Part shown: in pieces, positions 7,502 to 15,979 of the stretch
How positions within the stretch are numbered: position 1 is the stretch's first letter
Layout: every line of letters starts with the position of its first letter
Notes under the pieces: generated by a model
What the model saw: only the letters and a program-made list of their open reading frames with translations
What the model was told of the DNA's origin: nothing
Databases searched by the model: none
Position numbers and translations under genes: made by a program
Origin: Acidimicrobiales bacterium
GTDB lineage: Bacteria > Actinomycetota > Acidimicrobiia > Acidimicrobiales > Poriferisodalaceae
Assembly: GCA_030743005.1 (NCBI GenBank)
Contig: JASLTG010000017.1
Location: forward strand, 1 to 64,000
Direction of reading: 5' to 3'
DNA: 64,000 nt

Positions 7502-8665
7502 TCAAAGTTGGATTCCACACAAAGATGCGGCTGCAACGAGACAGCCTTGAGGTGAAGATGAGGTTCCTTCTTCGATTGCCTGAGCTTCTCTAAGTAAGAG
7601 GTCACATATTCGGGGTGTATCAAGATCATTATCTAGAGCGTCACGTACTTCGTCTATTAGTGATCCTTCGCTGACTGGTTCAACCCCTCCTCCGGAACGG
7701 ATGAGGAGCTCAAGGTCTCTTTGCGCTCGCGGTCCTTCTTCATCAAACCATTCAAAGTCGGAGCGATAGTGGTGAGCCATAAGCGCGAGTCGGATCGCTC
7801 GAGCGTCGATTTCTTTTCTCAGGTCTGATACGAACACCAAGTTCCCTAGCGATTTGGACATTTTTGTTCCTTGATAGGCAACCAACCCTGCATGAATCCA
7901 GTACCGAGAAAAACGTTCACCGTTTATGGACTCGCTTTGCGCAATCTCACACTCATGATGGGGGAAAATCAGGTCAGCGCCACCACCGTGGATGTCAATC
8001 GTTGATCCCAAGGCACGCATGCTCATGGCCGAGCACTCAATGTGCCATCCGGGTCGTCCGGTTCCGAAAGGTGATTCCCAGCTTGGTTCGTCATCTGCGC
8101 TTGGCTGCCACAGGACGAAGTCCAATGGGTTGTGTTGTTTTGGGTCATCAGGCCGTCCGCCTCTTTCGGCTGCTAACGCAATCATCTCTTGTTCATTCAA
8201 ATGGGAGAGTTTCCCAAAGTCCGGAAAGGTGCTGATGTCGAAATATGTGGTTCCCTCAGTTGTGTAGGTGTGGCCGCGATTTACCAACTTTTCGATGATT
8301 TCGATCATGTCATCGATGGATTCTGTTGCACGCGGTTCGGCGTCTGCGCGACGAGTATTCAACGCGACCATGTCTTGGTCGAACCGCTCCATTTCTATCT
8401 CAGCTAATTCGAGAAAATCGATCCCCAATTCTCTGGCTTTGGGCAGAATGCTGTCATCTACATCAGTGACATTTCGAACTAATTGCACTGTATGTCCGAG
8501 GTCTTCGAGTCGCCGAATTATGAGGTCGTAACTCAGGTAGGTAGCCGCGTGGCCGAGGTGCGTTGAGTCATATGGGGTGATACCGCATACATACATGCGG
8601 ACATGGGTGTCTAGCTCGATATCAATTACGGCTGCTTGCGCTGTGTCATAGAGACGCATAGTCAT
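7502..8665 (-). CDS. mshC: Cysteine:GlcN-inositol ligase, mycothiol biosynthesis
   Basis: MshC joins cysteine to 1D-myo-inosityl 2-amino-2-deoxy-glucoside in an ATP-dependent reaction, the third enzymatic step toward mycothiol. The 387-residue protein is related to CysRS, but its N-terminal signature is YVCGITPYDSTHLGHAATY (CysRS has GPTVY), it has the TKMSKSLGNL nucleotide motif, GWHIECSAM with a zinc-binding Cys, and it lacks the long CysRS C-terminal tRNA domain. Start may be the ATG at 8665 or two codons later at 8659. Its presence indicates an actinobacterial thiol chemistry and gives context to the Rv2466c-like protein at 61918. Confidence 0.9.
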   Translation of the reverse strand: MTMRLYDTAQAAVIDIELDTHVRMYVCGITPYDSTHLGHAATYLSYDLIIRRLEDLGHTVQLVRNVTDVDDSILPKARELGIDFLELAEIEMERFDQDMVALNTRRADAEPRATESIDDMIEIIEKLVNRGHTYTTEGTTYFDISTFPDFGKLSHLNEQEMIALAAERGGRPDDPKQHNPLDFVLWQPSADDEPSWESPFGTGRPGWHIECSAMSMRALGSTIDIHGGGADLIFPHHECEIAQSESINGERFSRYWIHAGLVAYQGTKMSKSLGNLVFVSDLRKEIDARAIRLALMAHHYRSDFEWFDEEGPRAQRDLELLIRSGGGVEPVSEGSLIDEVRDALDNDLDTPRICDLLLREAQAIEEGTSSSPQGCLVAAASLCGIQL

Positions 8666-8806
8666 TAAATGTTTTCACTTTCTGAACTCGCAACCGCGAC
8701 GGCTCCTTCACCATACGTCGCGTAGAGGTCAACTGGCACAGTCGATCGGGTCGAATATTGATAGGCAGCTATCGCTGCACCTTTATCGCTGGGTACTCTC
8801 GGGCAG

Positions 8807-9982
8807 GTGACTGTTCACGGCGATGACGCGATGCTCGAAACAATCGAGCATTTTCGACAGCGTCGCCGTCTTTCATCGATCGACCCGGGACATCTAGATC
8901 TAGTTATCGACGAAATTTCCTTGGCGGGGCGTGAGCCGGTGGGGTATGTGTCAGGTTTGTTCGCTCGTCATGAAATAGTTTTCGTCGGACACAATCTTCC
9001 TTCCCGGAAGACCGGCATGTTCCTGCAGGAGTTAATTCCTGCTGTCAGCGCTGAAGGTGTCCACCTTCTCGGTGTCGAGTGGGCATGTGTAGACGATCAA
9101 TCATTATTGGATGAACTGGTTAACGCCCACCAGTTTGATGAAGGGATCGCAAGGTCGGCTCTGTTTCGTTGGGGATTGCGTCATCATTTTTCCTTCGTCG
9201 AATACCTGGATGTTCTCCGAGCAGTTTGGGCTGTTAATCGAACCCGTAGTTCTAACGCACCTATGTTTCGGGTGGTGGCGCTCGACTATGACATAGAGGT
9301 CGATGCCGTTACAGACAACGCCGATTTATTGTCACCCTATGCGTGGGAGCATTTGCGTCCTAGGGGTCCGGCTTCGAGACATATGGCTGATGTTTTATTG
9401 AGGGAGTTCGTTGAGCAAGGGCATAAGGCTTTAGTCCTAACTAGAACCGGGAACGCGTTGACTCGAATGAGGAGGAGACCCCACGCGACCGTGGATCGAA
9501 TCGATAGTGATGTCGTTGACGGCAGAGTGGTTGGTTGCGGAAACCATGTCTATAGCGTCATCGCCGATCAGGCAGCGACAGTGCTCATCCATCAACCGTT
9601 AGCTGCCGATGGGGAGCATGGACTTTTTACTCTGCCCGCAGATGGCTACTTAGACGCTGCTTTTGCTCATCCAAGCAGCCCTCATTTTCCGGTCGCGTTC
9701 GACGTGACGTCAGGACCTATCGGAAGGCTTTCGTGTTCCACCTCGATCGATGGCGGCGATATTTCTCAACTGGCTCACGGGTGGGTGTTTCTTGAATGCG
9801 CTAGGGACGTACGCGGGCCGACTCCTCTGCAAGGATTGATTAATGATGCGAACCTTGCCGAAGCACGTAGGTGGTCACTTGATCCACATCTCCGGCGTTC
9901 GGATTCAACTGTTAAGGATTTTAATAACGCTATTAACAATGCTGCAGCAGCGGCTGAACTCAGCTGGACACAGATTGTCTAG
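8807..9982 (+). CDS. EreA/ChaN-like superfamily protein, first of a tandem pair
   Basis: A 391-residue protein that aligns by eye with its neighbour at 10001. Shared segments are a beta strand plus turn (EIVFVGHN, residues 56-63), Glu91-Trp92 at the end of the next strand (HLLGVEWA), a YLDVLRAVWAVNR helix and a FRVVALD strand. This layout resembles the erythromycin-esterase/ChaN/TraB fold, where a strand-end GE.H motif and a later Glu form the active site; here the first motif is GHN. Function unknown. Start is GTG 8807 or ATG 8831; neither has a clear ribosome site. It heads a four-gene operon. Confidence 0.55.
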   Translation: MTVHGDDAMLETIEHFRQRRRLSSIDPGHLDLVIDEISLAGREPVGYVSGLFARHEIVFVGHNLPSRKTGMFLQELIPAVSAEGVHLLGVEWACVDDQSLLDELVNAHQFDEGIARSALFRWGLRHHFSFVEYLDVLRAVWAVNRTRSSNAPMFRVVALDYDIEVDAVTDNADLLSPYAWEHLRPRGPASRHMADVLLREFVEQGHKALVLTRTGNALTRMRRRPHATVDRIDSDVVDGRVVGCGNHVYSVIADQAATVLIHQPLAADGEHGLFTLPADGYLDAAFAHPSSPHFPVAFDVTSGPIGRLSCSTSIDGGDISQLAHGWVFLECARDVRGPTPLQGLINDANLAEARRWSLDPHLRRSDSTVKDFNNAINNAAAAAELSWTQIV

Positions 9983-10000
9983 CGAGACGATGGGCGCGAG

Positions 10001-11125
10001 ATGAACGACTCAACACAATCAAACGAAGAGCGACACTCTTCTTTGCAATCGGCATCTGCTCATATCGTTGAATTAGCGAAAGCTAAACAGTTGGTGTTGT
10101 TGGGCGATCAGATTGGGATTGCACAACATGTAGCGTTCGTTTCAGAGGTGTTGCCCGGACTCTACGAAGCCGGCGTACATAACTTGGCGTGGGAGTTCAC
10201 CAACTCACGGGCTCAAGAGTCTCTTGACAAGTTACTTTCAGCAGAAACCTGGGATGAATTGAGATGCACCAATTTGTTCATTGATCTGCTCGGTATTGGC
10301 TTCACATACCGCGAATATGCCGATGTTCTTAAAGCTGCTTGGTCCTTGAACAGAAGCCTTGATGCTCACGACCCCCAATTCCGGGTCATTGGTTTAGGTC
10401 TACCGACCTATGTCGAGGATCCATCACTTCTTGAAGGCAGGTCAGCCACAGAATTAGAGCTTAGGAATTGGTGGATGGGCGGACACTACCGAGATGTGGC
10501 TGCGTTTCACATGGCTAATACTTTGACGAATGAGGTGCTTCGCTCGGGCGGACGCGCTGTTGCGTTACTGTCCGGCGAGCGCACGACGACAAAGCTCGTT
10601 CAATGGAAGGACGGGTTACCCACAGTGAGTGTTGGGAATCTTCTTCATCGTTGGATGGGGGAAGGGGTTGCCAGGGCAGTCTTTCATGGCGCAGTGGCTG
10701 ACGGTCAAGCTGCTGAGCGCGTCGAGGCCCTGGTCGCTGCAGCTCCGGAGAAACCCGAAACCTTTGGAATCGATCTGGACCTCGCAACTCTTGGAAATGT
10801 CGGGTTGAACGAAGTGATCGGCTCGTTGGATGGAAACGAAACCTCGTTAAGACTGAAGGACGTCGCCGATAGCTACATATGGCTTGGGAACATCGAAAGT
10901 TGGCGGCCGTGCCAACTCATCGAAAGCGTCGTAACTGAAAAGAATTTCGAGCATTTAGAGGCACGTTATCGAGCGTTAGATCCGCGACCAGAGCGCTGGA
11001 CCCTTGCGGAACTTGAGGAGATTCGGCGGGACGGCCAATCGAAACTTTCCGAATCCTGGACGCAGCTTCCTGTTCCTGAAGAGCATCCAACAAAACGAAA
11101 CAAATTTGGAAGGCGTCGACCGTGA
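10001..11125 (+). CDS. EreA/ChaN-like superfamily protein, second of a tandem pair
   Basis: A 374-residue paralogue of the preceding protein. The matching elements are LVLLGDQ (residues 32-37), HNLAWEF with Glu65, a YADVLKAAWSLNRS helix and FRVIGLG. The C-terminal half differs more and ends in a basic tail (KRNKFGRRRP). As in the first copy, the canonical GE.H of the EreA/ChaN group is altered (GDQ here), so substrate chemistry may differ or be lost in one copy. It starts 18 nt after its paralogue and its stop overlaps the HAD gene by 4 nt (GTGA). The superfamily call is from pattern only. Confidence 0.55.
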   Translation: MNDSTQSNEERHSSLQSASAHIVELAKAKQLVLLGDQIGIAQHVAFVSEVLPGLYEAGVHNLAWEFTNSRAQESLDKLLSAETWDELRCTNLFIDLLGIGFTYREYADVLKAAWSLNRSLDAHDPQFRVIGLGLPTYVEDPSLLEGRSATELELRNWWMGGHYRDVAAFHMANTLTNEVLRSGGRAVALLSGERTTTKLVQWKDGLPTVSVGNLLHRWMGEGVARAVFHGAVADGQAAERVEALVAAAPEKPETFGIDLDLATLGNVGLNEVIGSLDGNETSLRLKDVADSYIWLGNIESWRPCQLIESVVTEKNFEHLEARYRALDPRPERWTLAELEEIRRDGQSKLSESWTQLPVPEEHPTKRNKFGRRRP

Positions 11126-11772
11126 ATGAGTTCATTTTTGGGGTGGATCTTGATGGAGTCTGTGGGTTACACACCGAAATATTTCGTGAAATCGTGGCCC
11201 AGGAACTAGGGGTGGATGAAGAATCGCTTCCTTTGGAACGGAGTTGGGATTTTCGAGAGTGGGGATTTGGGCCAAACGATTTTGAGCGACTTCATCGCGT
11301 TGCCGTAATGGAGCACCGCATGTTTAGAGATATGGAGGTTGTTCCGGGTTGTGCTGAAACCCTTTGGCGTCTATCTGACGCAGGTGTATGGATTCGGATA
11401 GTCACTCATCGTCTCTATGTGAATTGGGGCCATGCGGTCGCTATCGCCGACACGGCCCAATGGTTGGACGAGAAGCGAATTCCTTATCGTGATGTTTGTT
11501 TTGTCGGAGAAAAACCTGATGTGGCGGCTCATGCATATGTTGACGATGGCCCCCACAATGTGGAAGGACTCCGAGAAGCTGGTTACAACGTCATCACTTT
11601 CGACCAGCCCTACAACCGTCATATTGAAGGACCGAGAGTTTCTTCTTGGGCTGAGCTAGAGGGAGTGGTATTGAAATTGGCTGCTGATCACGCCGGTTCT
11701 GTTACCCAACAATTACCTGGCCTCGACGCTGGTTCTGAGCGATTGGTGCAAAAGACTAGGGAACGACCATGA
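11122..11772 (+). CDS. HAD-superfamily 5'(3')-deoxyribonucleotidase-like phosphatase
   Basis: A 216-residue HAD phosphatase of the NT5C type. Motif I is FGVDLDGVCG (Asp nucleophile and Asp acid/base), motif II is the Thr in RIVTHR, the motif III Lys is in VGEKPDV, and motif IV is YVDDGPHN. NT5C proteins dephosphorylate deoxy-pyrimidine nucleotides, but many bacterial relatives have other small phosphate esters as substrate. It overlaps the gene before (GTGA) and the Nudix gene after (ATGA), so translation is coupled, suggesting all four operon proteins act on related phosphorylated or nucleotide compounds. Confidence 0.8.
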   Translation: MNEFIFGVDLDGVCGLHTEIFREIVAQELGVDEESLPLERSWDFREWGFGPNDFERLHRVAVMEHRMFRDMEVVPGCAETLWRLSDAGVWIRIVTHRLYVNWGHAVAIADTAQWLDEKRIPYRDVCFVGEKPDVAAHAYVDDGPHNVEGLREAGYNVITFDQPYNRHIEGPRVSSWAELEGVVLKLAADHAGSVTQQLPGLDAGSERLVQKTRERP

Positions 11773-12482
11773 CTGAAGTGCAGGAACCCATTGACGCTGC
11801 AACGGTTGTGGTCGCGCGCGACAGTTCCGATGGAATAGAGGTACTGATGCTCCGCCGGAACTCCAAGATCTATTTCGGCGGAATGTGGGTTTTCCCGGGG
11901 GGCAGAGTGGATCCCGGTGACCGCACTGATGCTAAGACGGTTGCCGTGTGTGATGGTGGTGACGGCCGCGGGTTTCACGCAGCGGCGATTCGTGAGGCAC
12001 AAGAGGAAGCGGGGATAGATCTGACGGGCGCAGAGCTGCATCATTTCGCGCACTGGCTTCCGCCTGCTGTTCGCCCCAAGCGTTTCTCAACTCAATTTTT
12101 CTTGGCCGAAGCACCTGAAGGTCTCGATGTTTCTATTGATCACGGTGAAATTACTGAACACCATTGGATGACTCCGACTGATGCTCTACAACGACGCTCT
12201 GACGGAGAGATAGAGATGGTAACCCCTACCTTCTGCACTCTGGATTGGCTCCGTGCTTTCGATTCGGTCCAAGATGCGTGTTCCTCTGTTCGGCAATCTC
12301 AGTGCTTCCACACGCACATTAAGGAAGTAGGTGACCCAGACCCTGGGATGGTGGCTTTCTACGCGGGTGATGTCTCTTATGAGTCTTTGGATCTAGAAGC
12401 GGAAGGGCCTCGGCGACGCTGTTACATGCTCAAGTCATCTTGGTGGTGGGAAGAACATTCGGGGGAATCTCCATCGAACTAG
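11769..12482 (+). CDS. Nudix hydrolase, NUDT19-like
   Basis: A 237-residue Nudix protein with GGMWVFPGGRVDPGD followed, after an insertion of some 20 residues, by the catalytic helix AAIREAQEEAGID (REx2EE metal ligands). This interrupted Nudix box and the following HFAHWLPPAVRPKRFSTQFFLA segment resemble NUDT19/RP2-type enzymes, several of which hydrolyse CoA or related diphosphates. It ends the operon that starts at 8807 and overlaps the HAD gene by ATGA. Its stop is 15 bp from the convergent nitrile hydratase activator gene. Substrate cannot be read from the sequence. Confidence 0.82.
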   Translation: MTEVQEPIDAATVVVARDSSDGIEVLMLRRNSKIYFGGMWVFPGGRVDPGDRTDAKTVAVCDGGDGRGFHAAAIREAQEEAGIDLTGAELHHFAHWLPPAVRPKRFSTQFFLAEAPEGLDVSIDHGEITEHHWMTPTDALQRRSDGEIEMVTPTFCTLDWLRAFDSVQDACSSVRQSQCFHTHIKEVGDPDPGMVAFYAGDVSYESLDLEAEGPRRRCYMLKSSWWWEEHSGESPSN

Positions 12483-12497
12483 CAGCCAAATTTGTTC

Positions 12498-12836
12498 TCA
12501 GTGGTCGTGACCGTGAGGACGCTCAACATATTCACTTGATCGCAGGTCTAGTTCAGTGGGGTCAAGTAGGACCTTGCTGAAAAGTAGCTGTTCCAGTGCC
12601 GCCACCCAACATGTGTAGTAGTCCCATGGTGGTTGGTCTGCACCTTCGAGAGCTTCCCAAGCCTGGATGGCTTCGATCAGTTGTTGGCGGAAATCATTCC
12701 AACTGAAAGATCCGGAGTCGACGAGGTCCGCCGCAACACCGAATGCGCGACTTTGCCAGGGTGCTTCAAAAACCAACTCTCCGTTATCTCGGGGTGGCGC
12801 TGCCTCAGAATTATCTAAAACTTCGACGCCTGTCAC
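12498..12836 (-). CDS. Nitrile hydratase activator/accessory protein (P14K-like)
   Basis: A 112-residue protein of the nitrile hydratase accessory family, itself distantly related to the beta-subunit N-terminus. It carries FEAPWQSRAFGVAADLVDSG, FSWNDFRQQLIEAI and YYTCWVAALEQLL, segments typical of these proteins. In cobalt nitrile hydratases the accessory protein carries alpha subunit, inserts cobalt and promotes oxidation of the claw cysteines by subunit swapping. Its start overlaps the alpha-subunit stop by ATGA. It ends the operon with the order beta-alpha-activator, as in Co-type Rhodococcus systems. Confidence 0.85.
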   Translation of the reverse strand: MTGVEVLDNSEAAPPRDNGELVFEAPWQSRAFGVAADLVDSGSFSWNDFRQQLIEAIQAWEALEGADQPPWDYYTCWVAALEQLLFSKVLLDPTELDLRSSEYVERPHGHDH

Positions 12837-13441
12837 TGAGCTTTCACCTCGGCGACGCCGATCATCGAGTCTCGCGTGACAAGTTGAGCCAAAGCTTCGA
12901 GATCTAACTCTTCGGTCCCCGATGGTCGTTCCGGAAGAACTAGGAATCGGGTTTCTGAACTGCTGTCCCAGACTCGAATCTCTGTATCGGGATCAAGCGA
13001 TAGTCCCATTTCTGCGAGTACTTTGCGAGGTTCCCGCACCACCCTGGATCGGTATTCAGGACTTTTGTACCAACTTGGTGGTAGTCCCAGTAAAGCCCAC
13101 GGATAGCAAGAGCAGAGAGTGCATACAACGACATTGTGTATCCCCGGTTCGTTTGCCTTGATCTCAACGTGTTCAATTTCTGCACCCTGAATTTGTTCGT
13201 CCTGCAGGACTTGATCAGCATTGTCCAAAAGCTTCTTTCGAAATTCTGGTTCAAGCCATGATTTTGCTACTAGGCGGGCCCCGATCATGGGACCTAAGTC
13301 ATGTTCGAATCTCTCGATTAAGGCATCGACTCGCGCCCTGTCGATCAAACCTTTTTCTGCAAGCAAATCCTCAAGCGCTTCAGTTCTTATCTCTGGCGAA
13401 TTTGGGTCGCTCCCATGATGGTGGCCGACTTCTTGGCTCAT
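12833..13441 (-). CDS. nthA: Nitrile hydratase alpha subunit, cobalt type
   Basis: This 202-residue subunit carries the metal site V-C107-T-L-C110-S-C112, where Cys110 and Cys112 are normally oxidised to sulfinate and sulfenate. The Thr in VCTLCSC, instead of Ser, indicates the cobalt (low-spin Co3+) type rather than iron. Downstream YPWALLGLPPSWYKSPEYR and VVREPRKVLAEMG are classic for the family. With the beta subunit it hydrates nitriles to amides in the cytoplasm. It overlaps both neighbours by 4 nt. Thiocyanate hydrolase gamma is an alternative from the same superfamily but is less likely given the subunit layout. Confidence 0.93.
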   Translation of the reverse strand: MSQEVGHHHGSDPNSPEIRTEALEDLLAEKGLIDRARVDALIERFEHDLGPMIGARLVAKSWLEPEFRKKLLDNADQVLQDEQIQGAEIEHVEIKANEPGIHNVVVCTLCSCYPWALLGLPPSWYKSPEYRSRVVREPRKVLAEMGLSLDPDTEIRVWDSSSETRFLVLPERPSGTEELDLEALAQLVTRDSMIGVAEVKAQ

Positions 13442-14151
13442 GAGACTCCTTCTTTTAGTTCCACATAGCTTTCATACAGGTCAACATTCACCACTACATC
13501 TTCTTCAGCGTCTTCACCCCAGAGGTCTTTAGCTTGGTATGCCACGCATAGGACGTGCTGAGGTCGGTCGCCAAGGTTGTGTGCTGTGCTATCTGGCAAG
13601 ACTTCTGCGGGATGGATCTTCACTACCGTCCCAGCGACCCCTCGAACATATTCGGGCAGTCGAGTATGGCCCGATTCATCGTTACCCGCGGCTACAACGC
13701 GATCGCCTATTTGAAATTGTGGTGGCTCGTCAAGTTCGCGCCTTACTGTTCGGCGTTCTGGGAGTGGTGTGTTGCGATCCGGTGGCAGGCTTTTCGGGTT
13801 GACCGCAGCGACGTTTGCGGATCGGTAGCCCGCACTTGTGCCGTGTGGGACTCCTAATCGGTTATCAAGTTCTGCCTTATCGACATGGCCGTATTCATGT
13901 AAGAGGACTTCCATGCCTGCTCGCCATCGGCCGTAATATCCGTCAGCACAGAAATAGTCTTCTGATGCCAACCTTTCGAGAGCGTGCCGGAATTCTCCTG
14001 GTCGTTTCGCTGTGTGGGGAAGAACTTGGAAAAGCAGGCCTAGGACCCGACGTTCCCAATCGTCATGAAAGACCGGTTCGTTTGGATCGTACGGGACCTC
14101 TCCCCATCCTTCGGTCCCTCCTATGTCGTGAACACGGTGGTCGGTACTCAT
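13438..14151 (-). CDS. nthB: Nitrile hydratase beta subunit
   Basis: A 237-residue beta subunit. It starts with RVHDIGGTEGWGEV, the invariant opening motif, has WERRVLGLLFQVL, a helical domain with YGRWRAGMEVLLHEYG, and a C-terminal SH3-like barrel with PQFQIGDRVVA, HTRLPEYVRGVAGTVVKIHP and PQHVLCVAYQAKDLWGEDAE. It forms the substrate channel with the alpha subunit. The gene starts at the ATGA overlap with the SDR upstream and ends at an ATGA overlap with nthA, so subunits are made by coupled translation. No amidase gene is adjacent. Confidence 0.93.
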   Translation of the reverse strand: MSTDHRVHDIGGTEGWGEVPYDPNEPVFHDDWERRVLGLLFQVLPHTAKRPGEFRHALERLASEDYFCADGYYGRWRAGMEVLLHEYGHVDKAELDNRLGVPHGTSAGYRSANVAAVNPKSLPPDRNTPLPERRTVRRELDEPPQFQIGDRVVAAGNDESGHTRLPEYVRGVAGTVVKIHPAEVLPDSTAHNLGDRPQHVLCVAYQAKDLWGEDAEEDVVVNVDLYESYVELKEGVS

Positions 14152-14921
14152 CTGCCGCCTGTCGAACCGCCGTCTACGGGGTATATCCCGCCGTTGATGT
14201 AGCTAGCGTCATCTGAAGCGAGGAAGGCGACGAGCGCTGCTACTTCGTCAGGTTCGCCGTAACGGCCCATTGGGTTTCTGGAGGCGAGGTCTTTGCGAAT
14301 CATTTCAGCCTGGTCACCTCCGAAGCCTTCTTCAAGGCTTCTCATCATTCGAGTTTCGATAGGTGACGGGCACACTGCGTTGACTCTCACGCCTTGGGGC
14401 ACAAGTTCAAGAGCCGCGGATTTTGTAAGTCCGACAACACCGTGCTTGCTAGCTACATAAGCCGACAAGCCACGGGCACCGATCAGTCCTGCGGTCGAAG
14501 CCGTGTTAACTATCGACCCGCCGCCGTTAGCGAACATCGCCGGGGCCGCGTATTTCATTCCGAGCCACACGCCGCGAAGGTTGACGTTAATTACTTGATC
14601 AAAGTCATCCTCTGGATACTCGAGGAGGCTCATGATTCGACCCTCGATGCCAGCATTGTTGAACAGCACGTCAAGTCGACCGAATTCGTTTACGCACCGA
14701 TCGACGTAACCTGAGACTTCTTCGGCCTGGCTGCAGTCAGCTGAGTGCGAAAGCGCATCAACTCCGAATGGCTCCGCTTCAGCCAGAGCTGAATCCAAAT
14801 CTGATCCTTGGAGGTCTACCGCCAAAATACGCGCACCTTCTGAAGCAAATCGGCGCACCGCGGCTAGCCCTATTCCACCTGCCGCTCCTGTTATTACAAC
14901 AACCTTGTCTTGAAAACGCAT
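14148..14921 (-). CDS. Short-chain dehydrogenase/reductase heading the nitrile hydratase operon
   Basis: A classical SDR of about 257 residues: TGAAGGIG cofactor motif, Asp at the end of beta2 (VDLQGSD, NAD preference), NNAG, catalytic Ser in NTASTAG, and Y-x3-K in SAYVASKHG. It ends with INGGIYPVDGGSTGG, the usual SDR tail. The start is taken at the ATG whose protein begins MRFQDKVVVITG, with GGGAGG upstream, although the frame is open to 14975. It overlaps nthB by ATGA, making it the first gene of a four-gene operon. It may oxidise a hydroxynitrile or alcohol before or after hydration; that is inference. Confidence 0.88.
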   Translation of the reverse strand: MRFQDKVVVITGAAGGIGLAAVRRFASEGARILAVDLQGSDLDSALAEAEPFGVDALSHSADCSQAEEVSGYVDRCVNEFGRLDVLFNNAGIEGRIMSLLEYPEDDFDQVINVNLRGVWLGMKYAAPAMFANGGGSIVNTASTAGLIGARGLSAYVASKHGVVGLTKSAALELVPQGVRVNAVCPSPIETRMMRSLEEGFGGDQAEMIRKDLASRNPMGRYGEPDEVAALVAFLASDDASYINGGIYPVDGGSTGGR

Positions 14922-14978
14922 GGGCACAGCCTCCCACGGATGAGCATGGTTTACGAGATCCTGCAACAATTGCAAACT

Positions 14979-15368
14979 ATGAGTGAAGCAACTAACCCTG
15001 AAGAGATAGTCAACACGTTCATTTCAAAGATTGAGTCACGCGACCTCGACGCGGCACTTGAGCATGTTTCGGAAGATTGTTATTACGACAACGTTCCGAT
15101 CGGAGACATGACCGGTAGAAGCGACATGCACCAATTTCTGAGTGGTCTCTTAAAAGGTGAAGGGCCGGTGGAATTTGAGGTAGTTCGTCAAACATGCACG
15201 GGGAACACAGTGATGAATGAGCGGCTTGACCGTTTCAACACAGCGAGCGGTCGCACCATTGAGCTTCCGGTAATGGGTGTATTTGAGGTAAACGAAGGTT
15301 TGATTACTTTCTGGCGAGATTATTTCGATAACGGCATGTTCCTTCGACAGATAAAAGACGACAGCTAA
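14979..15368 (+). CDS. Limonene-1,2-epoxide hydrolase family protein
   Basis: A 129-residue SnoaL/NTF2-fold protein. Residues matching the Rhodococcus limonene epoxide hydrolase active site are all present: Tyr36 and Asn38 (YYDN), Arg82 and Asp84 (RLD) and Trp112/Asp114 (WRD) for the Asp-Arg-Asp triad that activates water. It should open an epoxide to a trans-diol in one step. The ATG at 14979 is preferred; an upstream in-frame ATG at 14910 would run into the divergent SDR. It faces the nitrile hydratase operon across a 57-bp promoter region and is followed by the UGSC selenoprotein gene. Confidence 0.85.
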   Translation: MSEATNPEEIVNTFISKIESRDLDAALEHVSEDCYYDNVPIGDMTGRSDMHQFLSGLLKGEGPVEFEVVRQTCTGNTVMNERLDRFNTASGRTIELPVMGVFEVNEGLITFWRDYFDNGMFLRQIKDDS

Positions 15369-15426
15369 GATAGGCAGCAGAGAGATGAGCAATAATTGAA
15401 GTGCATCACATTGACAGGGGTGGACA

Positions 15427-15957
15427 GTGAGTACAACAACTGAGTTTCACGATCCTCGGGCTCAACCCAAGGCGGTCGCTGAACCGTACGAAATCAAGGT
15501 TGACTTGGATAGTCCCTTAACGATTGGGCTGGTAGCCAACGGTTTTCCTGACAGTGTCCGATTTTTAGACCATGTTGAGAAGACACTTGCCCAGGCAGTC
15601 CCGTCAGCATCATTTGTCCGCTACGACAAAGGTGACGCTTCGTCGGTAGTCGGCGGCAAAATGCTTGAAGACATCCAAGCTGAATGTCAGGCGGTCGTCG
15701 CCGCGTACGGTCATTGAGGTAGCTGTACTTCTGGCACCGTGCGTGACAGCATTTCAGTAGCTCGACTGGGGATTCCGGCAGTGGCTTTAGTCACAGAAGA
15801 GTTCTGGCCTCAAGGGGACTTCTTCGCGAACTCTTCGGGCATGCCCGAGGTTCCGAGGGTGAAATTACCTCATCCGGTTGCCGGGACAGGTGAGGACAAA
15901 ATGGCTGAGGTGGCTTCTGATATCACTCCATCCATCGTTGAATTTCTAAGTTCCTAG
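15427..15957 (+). CDS. UGSC-family selenoprotein (in-frame UGA = Sec97)
   Basis: Two ORFs at 15427-15717 and 15739-15957 are in the same frame, split by one TGA at 15715-15717. Reading it as selenocysteine gives a continuous 176-residue protein with H-U-G-S-C-T-S at residues 96-102, exactly the U-G-S-C motif that names the UGSC (seleno)protein family known from marine metagenomes. The upstream half has LTIGLVANGFPDSVRFLDHVE; the downstream half has SVARLGIPAVALVTEEF. GTG at 15427 follows AGGGG. A hairpin follows the UGA. The U-x-x-C pair suggests a thiol/selenol redox role, but the reaction is unknown. The final stop is TAG. Confidence 0.88.
15722..15750 (+). promoter_or_regulatory. Candidate bacterial SECIS hairpin of the UGSC gene
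   Basis: Starting 5 nt after the UGA, GCTGT (15722-15726) pairs with ACAGC (15746-15750), with an inner GCA/TGC stem (15734-15736 with 15740-15742) around a CCG loop, about 20 nt after the UGA. The lower stem is perfect, the middle is an internal loop. Position fits SelB-dependent recoding; the fold is less clean than in the other three genes. Confidence 0.5.
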
Positions 15958-15979
15958 ACAGAGCGGATTCGGTTCAAGA

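Noticed and set aside
7502-8665. Cysteinyl-tRNA synthetase
   Set aside because: The GITPYDSTHLGHAATY signature and lack of the C-terminal tRNA domain fit MshC better.
12833-14151. Thiocyanate hydrolase subunits
   Set aside because: Separate beta and alpha subunits with a P14K-like activator in the order beta-alpha-activator match a cobalt nitrile hydratase.
15739-15957. Separate gene starting at GTG 15739
   Set aside because: It is in frame with the upstream ORF across a single TGA and completes a UGSC protein; it has no ribosome site.
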